A stretch of 64,000 bases of DNA from Liriodendron chinense (taxonomy: Eukaryota; Streptophyta; Magnoliopsida; Magnoliales; Magnoliaceae): the NCBI GenBank assembly GCA_003013855.2, contig ML058384.1:13030176-13094175 (forward strand), in the 5' to 3' direction. The notes beneath the pieces were generated by a model. That model searched no databases. It was not told where the DNA came from and saw nothing but the letters and a program-made list of their open reading frames with translations. Position numbers and translations under genes: made by a program. Positions 23,952-35,913 of the stretch are shown piece after piece (the first letter of the stretch is position 1; every line of letters begins with the position of its first letter).

Positions 23952-25098
23952 ATCTCCTAGTCTGATGGAGGTATAGTGTAGAATAGGTTTAGTTTGTCTT
24001 CTGTTTTATTGCTTTAGTAGATTTTAGTACCAGAGGTAGACTTCCATGATTGACTCTCTCAGGTATTATCATTCTCATTCTCTTTTATTTTACCATTGCT
24101 CTTATGTTCATGCTCATTGCATACCTTTTTACATTGAGGACAATGCAAGATTTGGTTGGGGAGTGAGATGAGATTCCTCATCTAGTAGTTTGTGGACATT
24201 TCGAGCAAAGTTGGTAAAAAAAATTCAATTTTTGAAACTTCAAAATTCTTTTGAAAAACTTTGTTTCTATGCACTTGAGATGTCATAAGTATGAAAGGAT
24301 TAAAAATGAATTGATATGATCTTGAAATTTCTAAATTATCTTAAACATGATAGTTTTATATGTGAATCTCCCTAGTTATATGATCGATAGAACATTTAAA
24401 CACTTTTGAGTCTAAATCACATTACACGATTCTCATGATTCGAAGGGATTAACAGATTTGTGGATTGGTTATACAGAGATTTAAAGTGTTGAGGAACCAA
24501 GCCAGGGTACTTTGTCCATCCTTGTTCATGTGAAAATAAGAGAAAAGAACGAAAGATATGGATTCCTAAAAATCCTATCTAATACATGAGGAAAAGAAAA
24601 GAAAAGAGAAAAGAAAAAGAAAGTATGGATATTATTGTATATTTGTGAAAATTTTCGAAAATGGTTACCTATTACCAACTAGGGGATGGTCTACCCATAA
24701 CAAAAGCTAGAAATAGGAAGTAGTGTGAAAGTCATCGAAGGAACAGTAAGGCAAATTCCTGTCATAGGCAATTGGTTGATCTGTACACTCTTAGATCTTT
24801 GGTTTAGCTGATTTATGAAGAAGGTAATCCTAAAAAGTCTTGAGATGAATATGCACAATGCACATTAGACCATACATGTTCATATTCTTCTATTTCTCAA
24901 TAAATCGGTGGGGATTCTATGTGAACACTTATTATGTTTGGAAGGTTTAGGACTTCAATTTCTCATTATTTTATTTTTCTGAATTTTCAACTTAAAGTCT
25001 ATAGAAACATAGTTTCCAAGAGAGAGTTGAGTTTTCAGAGAAGGGGATTGTTTCACACTTGCTTTGCTCGGGACTAGCAAAATGCTGGTTGGGGGGTG
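23952..25098 (+). other. non-coding 3' region and polypurine tract of B
   Basis: No coding frame. Contains the conserved phrases ACATTGAGGACAATG and GATTTGGTTGGGG (about 24145) and ends with a candidate polypurine tract GGTTGGGGGGTG (25088-25098) abutting the 3' LTR. The same region follows pol in A, C, D and E. Confidence 0.75.
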
Positions 25099-26437
25099 TG
25101 TTGAGCCTCTAATTTATACATTTTCTAACCCATTATATCACATTATATGCATGGTTTGCATTAGTAAAAGACTAGTCTAATGCATGTTTTGTGTATGTAG
25201 GGATGAGAGAGGGACTTCACACAATTGATGTTTCAAAGAGCATATTTAGGAGTCTTTCGACAAGGATCAAAGGTAGGCCAAAGAATGATGAAGAAAGAAG
25301 AAGAGAAAAGAGAGAAAGAACCAAAAGAATGAAGGCTAGACCAGCCCAGACCGGTCGACCAGGAAGGCCAGACTGGTCAAGACCAGTCAGCCACTTAGCT
25401 GCCCCCACTTATATACACTGGATGCCTCACAAATAGGCCTTAATCGGTCAAGACCGGTTGGCCACCCCTTTCCCCTCTCTGTGCACTCTCTAGATGAAGG
25501 ACCAGACAGGTCCGACCGGTCATGACCGGTCAGCCATACGTAAACAGCAAGCTTGCACAGTAAGCTCCGATTTTTTATGGCAAAAGTGTGTAAGTGTTGT
25601 GCAATTCTGAAAGATTCTGAGGTGGTAGAGCCTCTCTAATATAAAAGGGCACCTAGGGTTCGTTCCTAAGGCATTAGAGAAGGTCAAGGACTTCGTGGGA
25701 GGTGAAGATAATTGTCGTGGAGCGTCTACAACTCTCCCGAATTTAGTTTTTCATGTTTTCTAGTTATTTTTCATTATTTCTAGTTGATAATGCTCGGCTA
25801 AAACCTCTTAGCTAAGGCTAAGAGGTAAAGCTTGTGGGTAGTTATCATGTTGAATTCGTTTGATTCAAGTACCTTGCTTTGAGTTTGGATTTTTAAGTCT
25901 AGTTTGAATAAAAGTTGGTATTTTTGGATGTTTTATGAGAGTTCATGTGCTTCAGACATGAGTTCCTTACAATTCTCTGAGATTATCATGTTTGGATTGA
26001 TTAGATTCGAACTATAGTAACCCCTGAGCATACCATAGTCCATTGGCATGGTTGTTACTTTGAAGGCTACATATTTGAGTTCTATATGCTTTATTAGAAC
26101 TAGATCTTAATTTCTTACTTAAGTGGGGATTGTTTGTGTTTGAATGATAAATCCTCCAACTAGAAGAGAGATAGAACTTCAATTCTAGTTTTGTTTATGC
26201 TTGGATGAATGAATTCACATGGGACTACTACAAGTGGATCCTTGAGGCCTTAGTTCCGTTAATTACAGATTTTTACCAAGTTACTGTTTTATGTTAGTTT
26301 ATGAATTTGAACTTCCAAATTAATTGAATTTGAAGTTACTGGAATAATTAGAATTGGTTTACCTAGTTCCCTGTGGATCGACCTTGGTCTTACCGAGATT
26401 TATTACTACATCACAGCCTTACACTTGAGGCGAATCA
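25099..26437 (+). mobile_element. 3' LTR of element B
   Basis: Starts TGTTGAGCC; the end is read as GCGAATCA at 26437, diverged from the usual GCGAACA, so the last bases are uncertain. TATAAAAG at 25640-25647; GACCGGTC-type cluster at about 25345-25535; stem-loop at 25804-25825. Its start is closest to LTRs H and X. Confidence 0.75.
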
Positions 26438-27443
26438 AAAACCGAGTATGGGATGAGGTTAACACTTGCCCCCAAATCGAGTAGAGCTTGTTCGATCCGG
26501 TAGTCACCTATGATGCATGAGATGGTTGGACTACCTAGATCTTTATATTTTTTGGGTACCTCTTGTTTGATGATGACGCTCTAGCTCTCGGTTAAAAGTA
26601 CTTTATTGTGTACATTGTGTTTCATTTTGACTGTATAAAGTTCCTTAAAAATTTTGGCATATGATGGTATTTGTTTTATGGCATCCAACAACGGAATGTC
26701 AATCTTCACTTGCTTAAAAACCTCTACAATTTTTAGATTTTTGTCTAAAGGTTTGAGTGAAATTAACCTTTGGGGGAACGGGGCAATCGGCTTGTATTGC
26801 CTTTTTAGTTCTTTCTCTTGTGGAGTGTTGTTGGAGCTATCATCCTTGTTGGCATTTTTCGGATTATTAGGCTTTGAGGCCTTCACCAGATTAGATTTAT
26901 CAATAGTTTTACCACTCCTCAATGGGGTGATAGCTTGAACATGCTCCATATGTTGGGAAGATGAGGTGGGATCTTGTATCTCGAATTGGGTTATTGGGTT
27001 AGGAGGTTGGGCAAGAAGTGTGCCTTTCTCCCTAACACTATGATGAGATTCAACTCTAACCATTGGTGTTTTCGAGTCATTGATGGCTTGGGATGTGTTT
27101 GAGTTGAATATTAGTTAAACTTGTATGAACCCATCAATTTTCAAGGAATTTGTCTTATTGTATTCAACTTAGACCAATACGAAAGCTTTCAACATCTCAT
27201 CAACTGTAACTTTCGGGTTGTTTTTTGAATTCTCAGATGGCCCATTCCTTCAACTGAAGTTGGGATGGTTCTTCCAACTTGAATTATACGTGTTTCAGTT
27301 TGGAGCACTAAATGGTCATTGATAATTGTTTATGACATTAGATTGTTCTTGCAAAACTTCTTGAAACGTAGGAATTGTAGGACAATCCTATGTTGCATGT
27401 TGATCACCGGCACAAATTCCACATCGACTTTCTTTGAGTTAAT
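26438..27443 (-). pseudogene. element J: gag end and protease start, left part
   Basis: Minus-strand Athila-like coding sequence. It covers the gag C-terminus (open 27063-26581, words VREKGTLLAQP and NNTPQEKE) and the start of protease, with DLGAS just at the left edge (about 26470-26490). It is cut at 26437 by the LTR of B. Sequence resumes to the right at 29000 after solo LTR I. Confidence 0.8.
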
Positions 27444-28999
27444 TGTTGAGCTCTTAATTGTGCATATTCTAACCCTAATTCATCACTCATTATGCATGGT
27501 TCCATGACTTAAAGACCAATCTAATGCATATATATGTGGTTGTAGGGATGAGAGTGAGGAAGCATCAATTAAAGACTTAAAGAGGCTAGTTAGAAGCAAA
27601 GAAGATCAAAGGGGCTAAGCATCAAAGAATGAAAGAAAGAAGTCAGAGAAAAGAAGAAAGAATGCAGAAGAAGGTGCCCACGACTGGTCATCCGACCGGT
27701 CGTCCGACCGGTCCGCACATGCACAGAGGAAACCCAGAGGCCATAACTCTCTGGATTGTTCACGACCGGTCGTGCGATCAGTCGTCCACTTCTGCGACCG
27801 GTCGTGTGACCGGTCCTTAAATTATTTTTTCCAGACAAAACTCTTTGGACACTTTTAGGCTATTTTGAGACCGGTCGTCCAGCATCCACGACCGGTCGTT
27901 CAGCCACTGCGACCGGTCGCCTGCGTAAGATTTAAACTTTCTAATTCTGGCGCCGATTTTCTCTGCACAGTGCGTAAGTGTTACGCAGATTCTCGAATCT
28001 TCTGAAGTTGCGGAGCCTCCCCACTATAAAAGGACACCTAGGGATCGTTCCTAGGGTATCTTAGAATAGTTTAAGCAAGGTGGGAGGCGACGGAAGTTGA
28101 TTTCGGAGTTCCGCAACTCCTTCTAGTTTGTTTTTCTATTTTTTATGTTTTTCTTAGATGTTTCATGTTTCCTTGGATCATGAACGGCTAAAAATCTTAG
28201 CTAGGGCTAAGAGGTGAAGCTTGTAGTGGATCTAAGATATTTCAATTCGTTCTAAGTTGGTTTTAAGTTTGGAATTCATGTTTATGAACAATGGTCTGAA
28301 GTTTATATAAGTTTTAAGTAGTTTTTCTTAGTCTTATGATGACTCATGGATGTTTGGGAGAATTACTTAAGTTCTTAATTGGTTTGTATTAGTCTAGACC
28401 TGTATGATTCGAGGAATTGGAGTACGCTCTAGTACTATAATCTTCATGTGGGAACTTCCTACCAAAGTTCTACTTTTCTGAATTTCTGTGCTATGTAGGA
28501 CTGTGCATGTGATTTGAATCGAGTTCAAATCATAATCTAGCCTTGTCTTGTGACAGGACTTGAGGATGATTATGATTGTGAACTGAGCCTATTGGAATTG
28601 GGACTGACCTATGCAATTAAGCATGCTCATCCTAGCTTGCATTGCGTGAGTTATATGCATTGGTCTTACATATGGCAGATTGTTTGGTTTAACAGCTCTA
28701 TCATCCGGCTAGATAAATCTTAATATCGATTCTAGTTGAGAAAGTAAGAAACCACGGCGGATTGAACATCAAGGATTGCTACAAGTGGATCCTTAAACCC
28801 CTAGTGCCTTTTTATAATTGTTTACCTTCAATTTAATTCAAAGTTGTTACTTACATCAATTTCATACAAAATCTGGTTGTTAGCTCTCAATAGACACTAT
28901 TGGATGTGTTTGTGAATTCCTACACAAGTCCCTGTGGATCGACCTCGGTCTTACTGAGTTTATTACTACATCGCAACCCTACACTTGGGGAAGCGAACA
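27444..28999 (+). mobile_element. solo LTR I (Athila-like)
   Basis: 1,556 bp, TGTTGAGCTC to GCGAACA, flanked by a perfect 5-bp duplication TTAAT (27439-27443 and 29000-29004) within the gag of J. TATAAAAG at 28025-28032. A GACCGGTCGT-type cluster lies at about 27684-27905, a GCGTAA-GTG-TTACGC dyad at 27972-27986 and the stem-loop near 28194-28214. Confidence 0.95.
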
Positions 29000-29612
29000 T
29001 TAATTGTCTCTCCTTTCTTCAATTCCATGGCCTCAACTTTTCTTATGAGGCTAGCCACACGTGCACTTATGTTGTCTTCTTCTGGGAGGACATAAATTCC
29101 TTCTTTTTCCCTTTGTTGGCATGTCTTAGGATTTGCTAGTTTAGATGTATTCCAAGAAGATTGTGCATTCTCGGCCAAGACATCAAAGTAATCCCATGCT
29201 TCCTCATCTTCCTTATCATGAATTCCACATTACACATCATCTCTACGAATTGGTGCATGGGCGAAATTAGTCGTTCATAGAAAAAGCTTATTATCCGCCA
29301 ACTTTCGTAGCCAGGATGTGGGCATGTATTCTACAAATCCTTGAATCTCTCTCAACATTGGAAGAAAGTCTCATCCTCTTCTTTGAACAAAATTCATGAT
29401 TAAGGGCCTTAACATGATTGTTTTATGAGTAGGGAAATACTTTTTTATGAACTCCCTAATCATCTCAGTCCATGTACCAATTGATCTCGGCCTTAATGCA
29501 TGAAGCCAAGCCTTAGCTTTCTCTTTAAGGTAAAAGGAAAATAACTTAAGTCGCACAACATCATCTATTACGTTTGCAAAGTGCAATGTGCCTATCACCT
29601 CATCAAATTCTT
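29000..29612 (-). pseudogene. element J: gag, right part
   Basis: Minus-strand gag, open in pieces (29598-29371 and 29178-28966), with words KEKAKAWLHALRPRS and EDNIS. Homology ends near 29612, where an antisense LTR scrap begins. No 5' LTR or primer site of J is present. Confidence 0.75.
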
Positions 29613-29759
29613 AAGAAATTTCACCACTCAGCTCTAGCTGAGAGTTAACTAAAAGAAATAAAAAAATAAAACTAGAACTAGAACTAGAAGAGGAAGAAGA
29701 ACTAGTTGTAGAAGGGTAACCTCCTAGGTCTTGATCCCTTTGCTCCCTACGTTGCTAGA
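29613..29759 (-). mobile_element. LTR scrap N
   Basis: Antisense piece of an Athila-like LTR, including the stem-loop (29625-29644), AGTTCTAG repeats and CTCCTACAACTAG-like sequence. Element D is inserted at its right edge, with CTAGA (29755-29759) as the left target copy. Confidence 0.6.
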
Positions 29760-31300
29760 TGTTTGCTCCCCAAATGTAGGGTTGTGATGTAGTAATAATT
29801 CGGTAGAGATCGATATCGTTCTCAATGACTAATTTAGGAATTCTTAGAATTTCTTCTAACAATCTCCAATTGAAATCAAACTACAATAAACTAGAATTCG
29901 AATGTAGAAGAGTAATATGTAAACTTGAGATGAAATTAATAATCTAAAGAAGCACTAGGGTGCCAAGGATCCACTTGTAGCAATCCTTGATGTATGATTA
30001 GCTTTGGTTTCCCAATTACACAACTAGAATCAAAATCTAATCCTATCTAGCCGGATTATAGAGCGGTTAATTCAACAAAACAATCCAATACATCTGTTGT
30101 TCATCAACGTGATTCACTCAATTTAAGTTAGGACTTGGGCACACTCAATTGTATAGACGAATCCTAGTTCTAATAGATTAAGATCACAACCATGATAATC
30201 ATCAAATCCTGTCACAAAGCTTAACTAATATCACGATTTGAACTTGATTCAAATCACATGAAGAAACAACACATTATAGATTTACAGAAAAGGTAGAACT
30301 TTGGTTTGAAGTTCAAGCATGAAGAACCAAGTTCTAGAGCGTCTTGAATCTGATTCCTCGGAGCGTACAAGTCTAGATCCATGCAAAATAACTAAGAACT
30401 AAGACAATTCTTCCAAACATCAATGAGTCATCATAAGATTAAGAAAAAGTACTTAGAACTTCATTCAAACTCAACAAACCATTGTTCGATCAATAAAAAT
30501 AATTCATGAAACCATTAAAACGAATTATAACATCTTAGATTCACTACAAGCTTCACCTCTTAGCCCTTGCTAAGAGGTTTAGCCGACCATGCTAAAGGAA
30601 AACATAAAATCAACAAAAAACATGAGGAACTAGAAAGCAAACTAGCAAACGGGAGTTGTAGAACTCCGGATCCATTTTTCTCCACCTCCCACTATGGTAG
30701 ATCTCTTTTAAGATACCTTAGGAATAAGGTAGAGAAGTCCTTTTATAGATTTTGAGCCCCATCAGCGAAGAACCTTTGAGAAATCCCGCAACTTTTGCAT
30801 TTTGCATAGAGAATTTCGGACTTCTAGAAGTTTCTGTGCGTTGGTCGGCCTACTAGCCGGAGCTTGAGTAAATTAATACCAACTCTATGGACAATGTTTT
30901 ACATAGACCGACCTACCAGTCGGCCAGCTAGTCCATTTGGCCAGTCAGTTAAGGGTCGGGCTTCACAAAATTTCTCTAGCGAAATTGCTGTTTCTGAAGG
31001 GTTTGGCCTGCCGGCCGGTGGCTGTGGCCAGCTGGCCGAAGGTCATGTAAATTGTTGATTTTTTCTCGTTTTCATCCTCCATCTCCATTGCATCTTTGCT
31101 CCACCTTTTGTCCTTTATTCCTTTGATCTTCAAGGTATGTAAGAACTATCTCTAAGCCTCCAAATGATGAAGTCTCTCTCTCTCTCTCTCTCTCATTCCT
31201 ACAATCACAAAACCATGCATTAGGTAAGTCTTTAAACATGTAAATCATGCATAGTTAGTGATGAAATGGGGTTAGAATATGCACATTTAAGAACTCAACA
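29760..31300 (-). mobile_element. 3' LTR of element D
   Basis: 1,541 bp; minus strand starts TGTTGAGTTC at 31300 and ends GCAAACA at 29760. TATAAAAG at 30747-30740. Its U3 has GGCC-rich dyads (30840-31040) in place of GACCGGTC motifs, and a (CT) microsatellite at about 31171-31194. Stem-loop at 30556-30577. Confidence 0.9.
30840..31040. repeat. GGCC dyad cluster in the D 3' LTR
   Basis: Includes the palindrome GGCCAGCTGGCC (31026-31037), GCCGGCCGG and several CAGTCGGCCAGC-like pieces, upstream (on the minus strand) of the TATA. Confidence 0.75.
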
Positions 31301-31412
31301 CACCCCCCAACCAGCATTTTTCTAGTCTCGAGCAAAACATGCATGAAACAATCCCATCCTCTAAAACTCAACTCTCTCCTGAAAACATTCTTCTACAAAC
31401 TCTAAGACATAT
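31301..31412 (-). other. polypurine tract and 3' non-coding end of D
   Basis: Minus strand GGTTGGGGGGTG (31312-31301) abuts the 3' LTR as in B. The sequence continues after solo LTR H at 32785 and after K at 35684. Confidence 0.75.
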
Positions 31413-32784
31413 TGTTGAACCTCCAATTTATACATTGGATTGCCCATTACATCGCATTATATGCATTGTTTGCATGCTTAAAAATCTCATCTAATGCATG
31501 TTTTGTGATTGTAGGAATGAGAGCAGACTTCACCCAATTGGAGACTAAAAAGAGCCATTTGAAGCCATTGGATGAAGGTTGAAGAAAGACCAAAGAAAGT
31601 AGAAAGAGAGGAAAAGAAAGGAAGAAAGAAGCCAAAGGAGAAAGCAGGAAAAAGCAGCGAAGACCGGTCGTCCATAGCCAGGACCGGTCGTCCGACCAGT
31701 CCGACTACTCAACAGAAGAAGACCACCTTGAAAGGCTTACTGGACCATCCACGACCGGTCGTGCGACCGGTCGTCCACTGCTCAGACCGGTCGTCTGACC
31801 GGTCCTTGAATTAAAATTTAATGATTGGATTTCTGCAAAACTCGCTGGATTGTTTTTGTGTTTTTGAGACCGGTTGTGCAACCAGTCGTCCGCGTAACAG
31901 AGCTTGTTCATGAAGCTCCGATTTTCTCTACGCAGTTCGGGATTTCTTGCGCAATCTGGAATTTTCCGTGCTATACTATAAAAGGACACCTAGGGCTTCT
32001 TCCTAGGGTATTATAGAAGCGAAGGGATGTCATGGGAGAGGAAGGAAGCCATCGTGGAGCATCTGCAACCCTCCAAACTCCGGTTTTTCTATGTTTTCTA
32101 GTTCTTTCATGAGTTTTAGCTGTAGTATGACAATGCTCGGCTAGAATCTCTCAGCTAAGGCTGAGAGGTGAAGCTTGTAGCCAATTTCATGTTTGATTCA
32201 GTTTAATTCAAGTAATTCTACTTCAAGTTTGAATTTTTACCTATTCTAATTCTTAAAAGTTGATAGTTTTAGATGTTTTGTGAGAGTTCATGTGCTCCGG
32301 ACATGGATTCCTTGCAATTCTCTAAGATTATCATATTGTGCTTGTTTGATTCGAATTATAGTAATCCTTGAGCAAGCAATAGTCCATAGGCATGGCTGTT
32401 ACTCCGAAGGCTATGATTTTGAATTCTACATTGTTGAATGGGACTAGAATTTGAAAGTTCAACTTAAGTGGGACCGAGTGTGTTTAATGATTTATTTTCC
32501 AATTAGATGAGAGATAGGACTTCAAATCTAGTTGTGTATCTTGCTTGGATTGATTGGATTGACATGGGATTGCTACAAGTGGATCCTTGAATGCCTCAGT
32601 GTCTTTAAATTACTGTTTTTCATTTAGTTTGTGTTTCAGCTTAATTGCTCAATTGAATCTTTTATCCATTGCAAATTGAGTTGCTGGAATAGTTTGGGAT
32701 CTGTTTCTAATTCCCTATGGATCGACCTCGGTCTTACCGAGATTTATTACTACATCACAGCCTTGCACTTGAGGCGAGCGAACA
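31413..32784 (+). mobile_element. solo LTR H (Athila-like)
   Basis: 1,372 bp, TGTTGAACC to GCGAACA, with perfect duplication CATAT (31408-31412 and 32785-32789). TATAAAAG at 31977-31984; GACCGGTCGT cluster at about 31660-31890. The stem-loop at 32148-32167 has a compensatory change (CTCTCAGC with GCTGAGAG). Confidence 0.95.
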
Positions 32785-33586
32785 CATATTAGTGTAAATA
32801 TTAGAGAAAATCAATGAACGAGATTGAAATCTTGAACCCTCCAAATATCGTAAATATTCCATATGGAATTCCCACCAATCGATTGACAAATAGAAGATCT
32901 AGAGCAAATGTGATCTAGTGTGTAAAGTGAATGCTCATTTCATGAACTTCAAGGATTCCCTTCTTGATAAATCAACCAAATTGACGATCCAAATTGTGTA
33001 GCTCAACAACAAGCCTCTGAAAAGAATTTTCCTTACCGTTTCTTCGATAGCTTTCACACTACTTCCTATTTCCAACTTAAGTTACGTGTAGACCTTCCCC
33101 TGGTTAGTTAGTAGGTAGCCCTTTTCAAAATTTCTCAAAATATTCAATAATAACTGGACTTCCTTTCTTTTCATATACATTAGATAGAATTTTTAGAAAT
33201 CCATATCTTTCATTCTTGTCTCTTAATTTTTCTCATGAATAAGGATGTACAAAATTCCCCAGCTTGGTTCCTCAAAACTTTAAATCGCAGTTTAATCAAT
33301 CCACAAATCTAGTAATCCCCTCTATCATGAAAATTGTGTGATGTGAGCTAAACTCAAAATGTTCAAAAATTTCTATCAATCATTCAATATGGGAATTCAT
33401 ACAGAAATCTACTATATTTAAAATAATTCAAAGATTTCAAAATCACAATACTTCATCTCTCTTCCTTTTATATTCGTATTATCTAAAAGTACATAGAAAT
33501 AATGTTTTCTAAGAGAGTTTTGAAATTGCAGAGGATTGAAAATTTTTCCTACATGATTGCTTGAAATGTACAAAATACTAAATCAT
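32785..33586 (-). other. 3' non-coding region of D, middle part
   Basis: No coding frame; homologous to 63400-64000 of E and 10570-11390 of A. It lies between solo LTRs H and K. Confidence 0.7.
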
Positions 33587-35683
33587 TGTTGGGGTCCCAA
33601 AAGTCAGTACCCTCTAAAACAAATCAACTGGGCACGTACTTCGAGGAAATCCCACAAAATACCATTTGATGACCCGAAATATCCAGATTTGCAAAGGATC
33701 CAGTACTTAGCCATTTTCTCCAGTGGGTCCCATGAATCACCATAATCAAAACCGTCCAGAATCAAGCAGACACCTTCTTTATGAATTATGATAAGCAGTG
33801 CATGACGATTCGCTAAGAAGCGGGCCCCACAAGCCCTTCATTTTGCAAAACCTAATTTTGCAAAACACGAGTACATCAAGCGCACCCATTTATTCAGTCC
33901 AACGCACCCTTAAATTCATGAAAATTCAAAAAGCATTTCGGGATGTATTTCAGCTCTGACGCATCCGAAAAATAGCTTGACGCATCCGAAAAATACCTTT
34001 GACGCGTCCGTAAATTCAGAAAATACAAAACTGCAATTTCATGGTGCATTGGACCTTGACGCATTCATAAAATTGCCAAGAACCAGCATAGCATTTTTTG
34101 GATGCATTGGACTCCAACGCACCCAAAAAATAGCTCGACGCACCCATAAAATCAGCACTTTTCAAAATATCATTTTGGGGTGCGTCGGAGCTCCCACGCG
34201 CCTATTTGGGGGTGTGTCGAAGGCTTTATGGGATGCGTCACACGTGGCAGCTTCTTATTGGACGCTGTCCGGTATTTTCAAGTATAAATACCCCTCCCAC
34301 TGTTCATTTGTACAAGGTTTTTGAACGGATTAAGAGAGAGAGAGCCATTATCCTTGAGTACTTGGGATTTACCGTCGGAACCCTTTTTCGACCGCCAGAA
34401 AACTTTCCCGGTCACCGGAATCCTTTTCCGATCACCGCTATTATTCACCGGAAGATCACTCCGACCAATACCGCCGCAGGTCCGGATTATAAAATTCATA
34501 AGTGTGGGCGCGCACCCGAAAATAGCTCGACGCACTCAAAAATTCAGCATAATTCTACTCGTATTTTCAGGGTGCATTGGACTCCAATGCACCCGAAAAT
34601 AGCTCGATGCACCCGAAAATTCAGCATAATTCGTACTCGTATTTTCAGGGTGCATTGGACCCCAACGCACCCGAAAATTCCCCAACGCATCCGTAAAATC
34701 AACAAAAATCAGGCATTTAATTTAAAGGTGCGTTGGAGCCAACGCACCCATAAATTAAGTCCCACGCACCCAAAAAATCAGCCAATTCTAGAACTTGTTT
34801 AAGGGTGCACCGGACTCAATTTTAAGTGTTTTCAAGTGCCGCTTGAGCCTATTTTGGGTATTTCAAGCTTTTCGGACGCAATGGAATGGTCAAATGGACG
34901 TTCCAGGATCTCTAAACGAGCAGAATTATGCATCTTCGAGGTTCGACCTGATTCAACACAATGAACGAAATGACTTCTCGGAAAGACGTTGCCAGTGCCC
35001 AGAACTACGTAAATATGTCATTATTTATATTTATTGTAAAGATGTGATCCGATTTGGGTCAAAAGCTAGGCAAACGGGACTATGGTTATCACAATAAACC
35101 ATATTAAAAGAGTTCCAATTCTCTACAAAGCAATTGCTATGAACTGCCACAACACAACAGTCGATGCCCTACCCATTCAAACGGCATCCGTCGGTTGGGC
35201 TACGCAGGTACACACAACTGTGGAATGGACTTCCCGAGGTCACCTGTCCATACATTGACAGGCGCGGGCCCAGAGTCGTCATTCCCAGCCATAAACCCTG
35301 ATAGTCTCAGCCCGGATCTCCGGCCAAAACATGGGACATAAACATCTGACTAATACGAAGATGGTTCAATCCATAACAAAACAAATACAGGTCTTTACGA
35401 CCACAAACTCCAAGACCATAGTCCCTGCTGACTAGTCTTTTGCCTTTTAAATCAAGGGTCATCGATCATTCGATGTAATTAAGGGCTCGTGCCAGATCAC
35501 GGCCTGGAATGTACAAGATCTCAGGATCTCTGGAATAAAATTCACCTTGCGATGTCTCTTCTTGTGTACATTTGTGAATACTTATGATTACCTATAAATG
35601 TTTCCATTACTCAGAACCCCAGAGCAACAAAACACCACATTTCAGGAAAATGTCCCTTGGAGTTCATTTTTCTAGTTCTAACA
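33587..35683 (+). mobile_element. solo LTR K (Tat-like, Z family)
   Basis: 2,097 bp, TGTTGGGG to TTCTAACA, with a perfect duplication ATCAT (33582-33586 and 35684-35688). TATAAATA at 34283-34290, AATAAA at 35534-35539. GACGCA(T/C)CCG motifs are clustered upstream and downstream of the TATA. It defines the ends of the family that includes Z. Confidence 0.95.
33957..34800. repeat. GACGCACCCG dyad clusters in LTR K
   Basis: More than fifteen copies of ACGCA(C/T)CCG(A)AAA-type motif in two blocks (33957-34250 and 34505-34800) flanking the TATA. Two perfect dyads: GTGCATTGGA, 1 bp, TCCAATGCAC at 34572-34592; GGTGCGTTGG, 2 bp, CCAACGCACC at 34727-34748. Confidence 0.85.
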
Positions 35684-35913
35684 ATCATGAAATCTCACCC
35701 CCCAACCGAATCTTACATTGTCCTCAATATAACAAGATGTGAATGTAATAATGTCATGAGAGCAATGACAAAAATGAGAGGCGTGAGGAATGAGAGTACT
35801 TGAGAGAGCAAAAGTTGGAATTCTACCTCCATCTAGCAAACCTATTGAAAAAAATAAAGCAAAAGCCAAAATCTTAATCCTAAACTATATTATACCTCCA
35901 TTAAACTAGGAGA
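35684..35913 (-). other. 3' non-coding region of D next to pol
   Basis: Holds the conserved minus-strand phrase ATTGAGGACAATGT then GGTTGGGGGG (about 35698-35730), as after pol in A, B and C. No frame. Confidence 0.7.

Larger units (their letters stand above)
18687..26437 (+). mobile_element. element B: older Athila-like element, 5' end missing
   Basis: Internal region from early gag to polypurine tract, then a 3' LTR (25099-26437). Its 5' LTR and first gag codons are not in view because element A adjoins at 18686. The coding sequence is more diverged than A, C and D and has many stops. The right end is next to element J sequence in the opposite orientation, so B was probably inserted into J. 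Confidence 0.8.

Noticed and set aside
33977..34802. Frames of 93-198 residues in K with repeated short peptides
   Set aside because: They are translations of the GACGCACCCG repeat clusters in a solo LTR.
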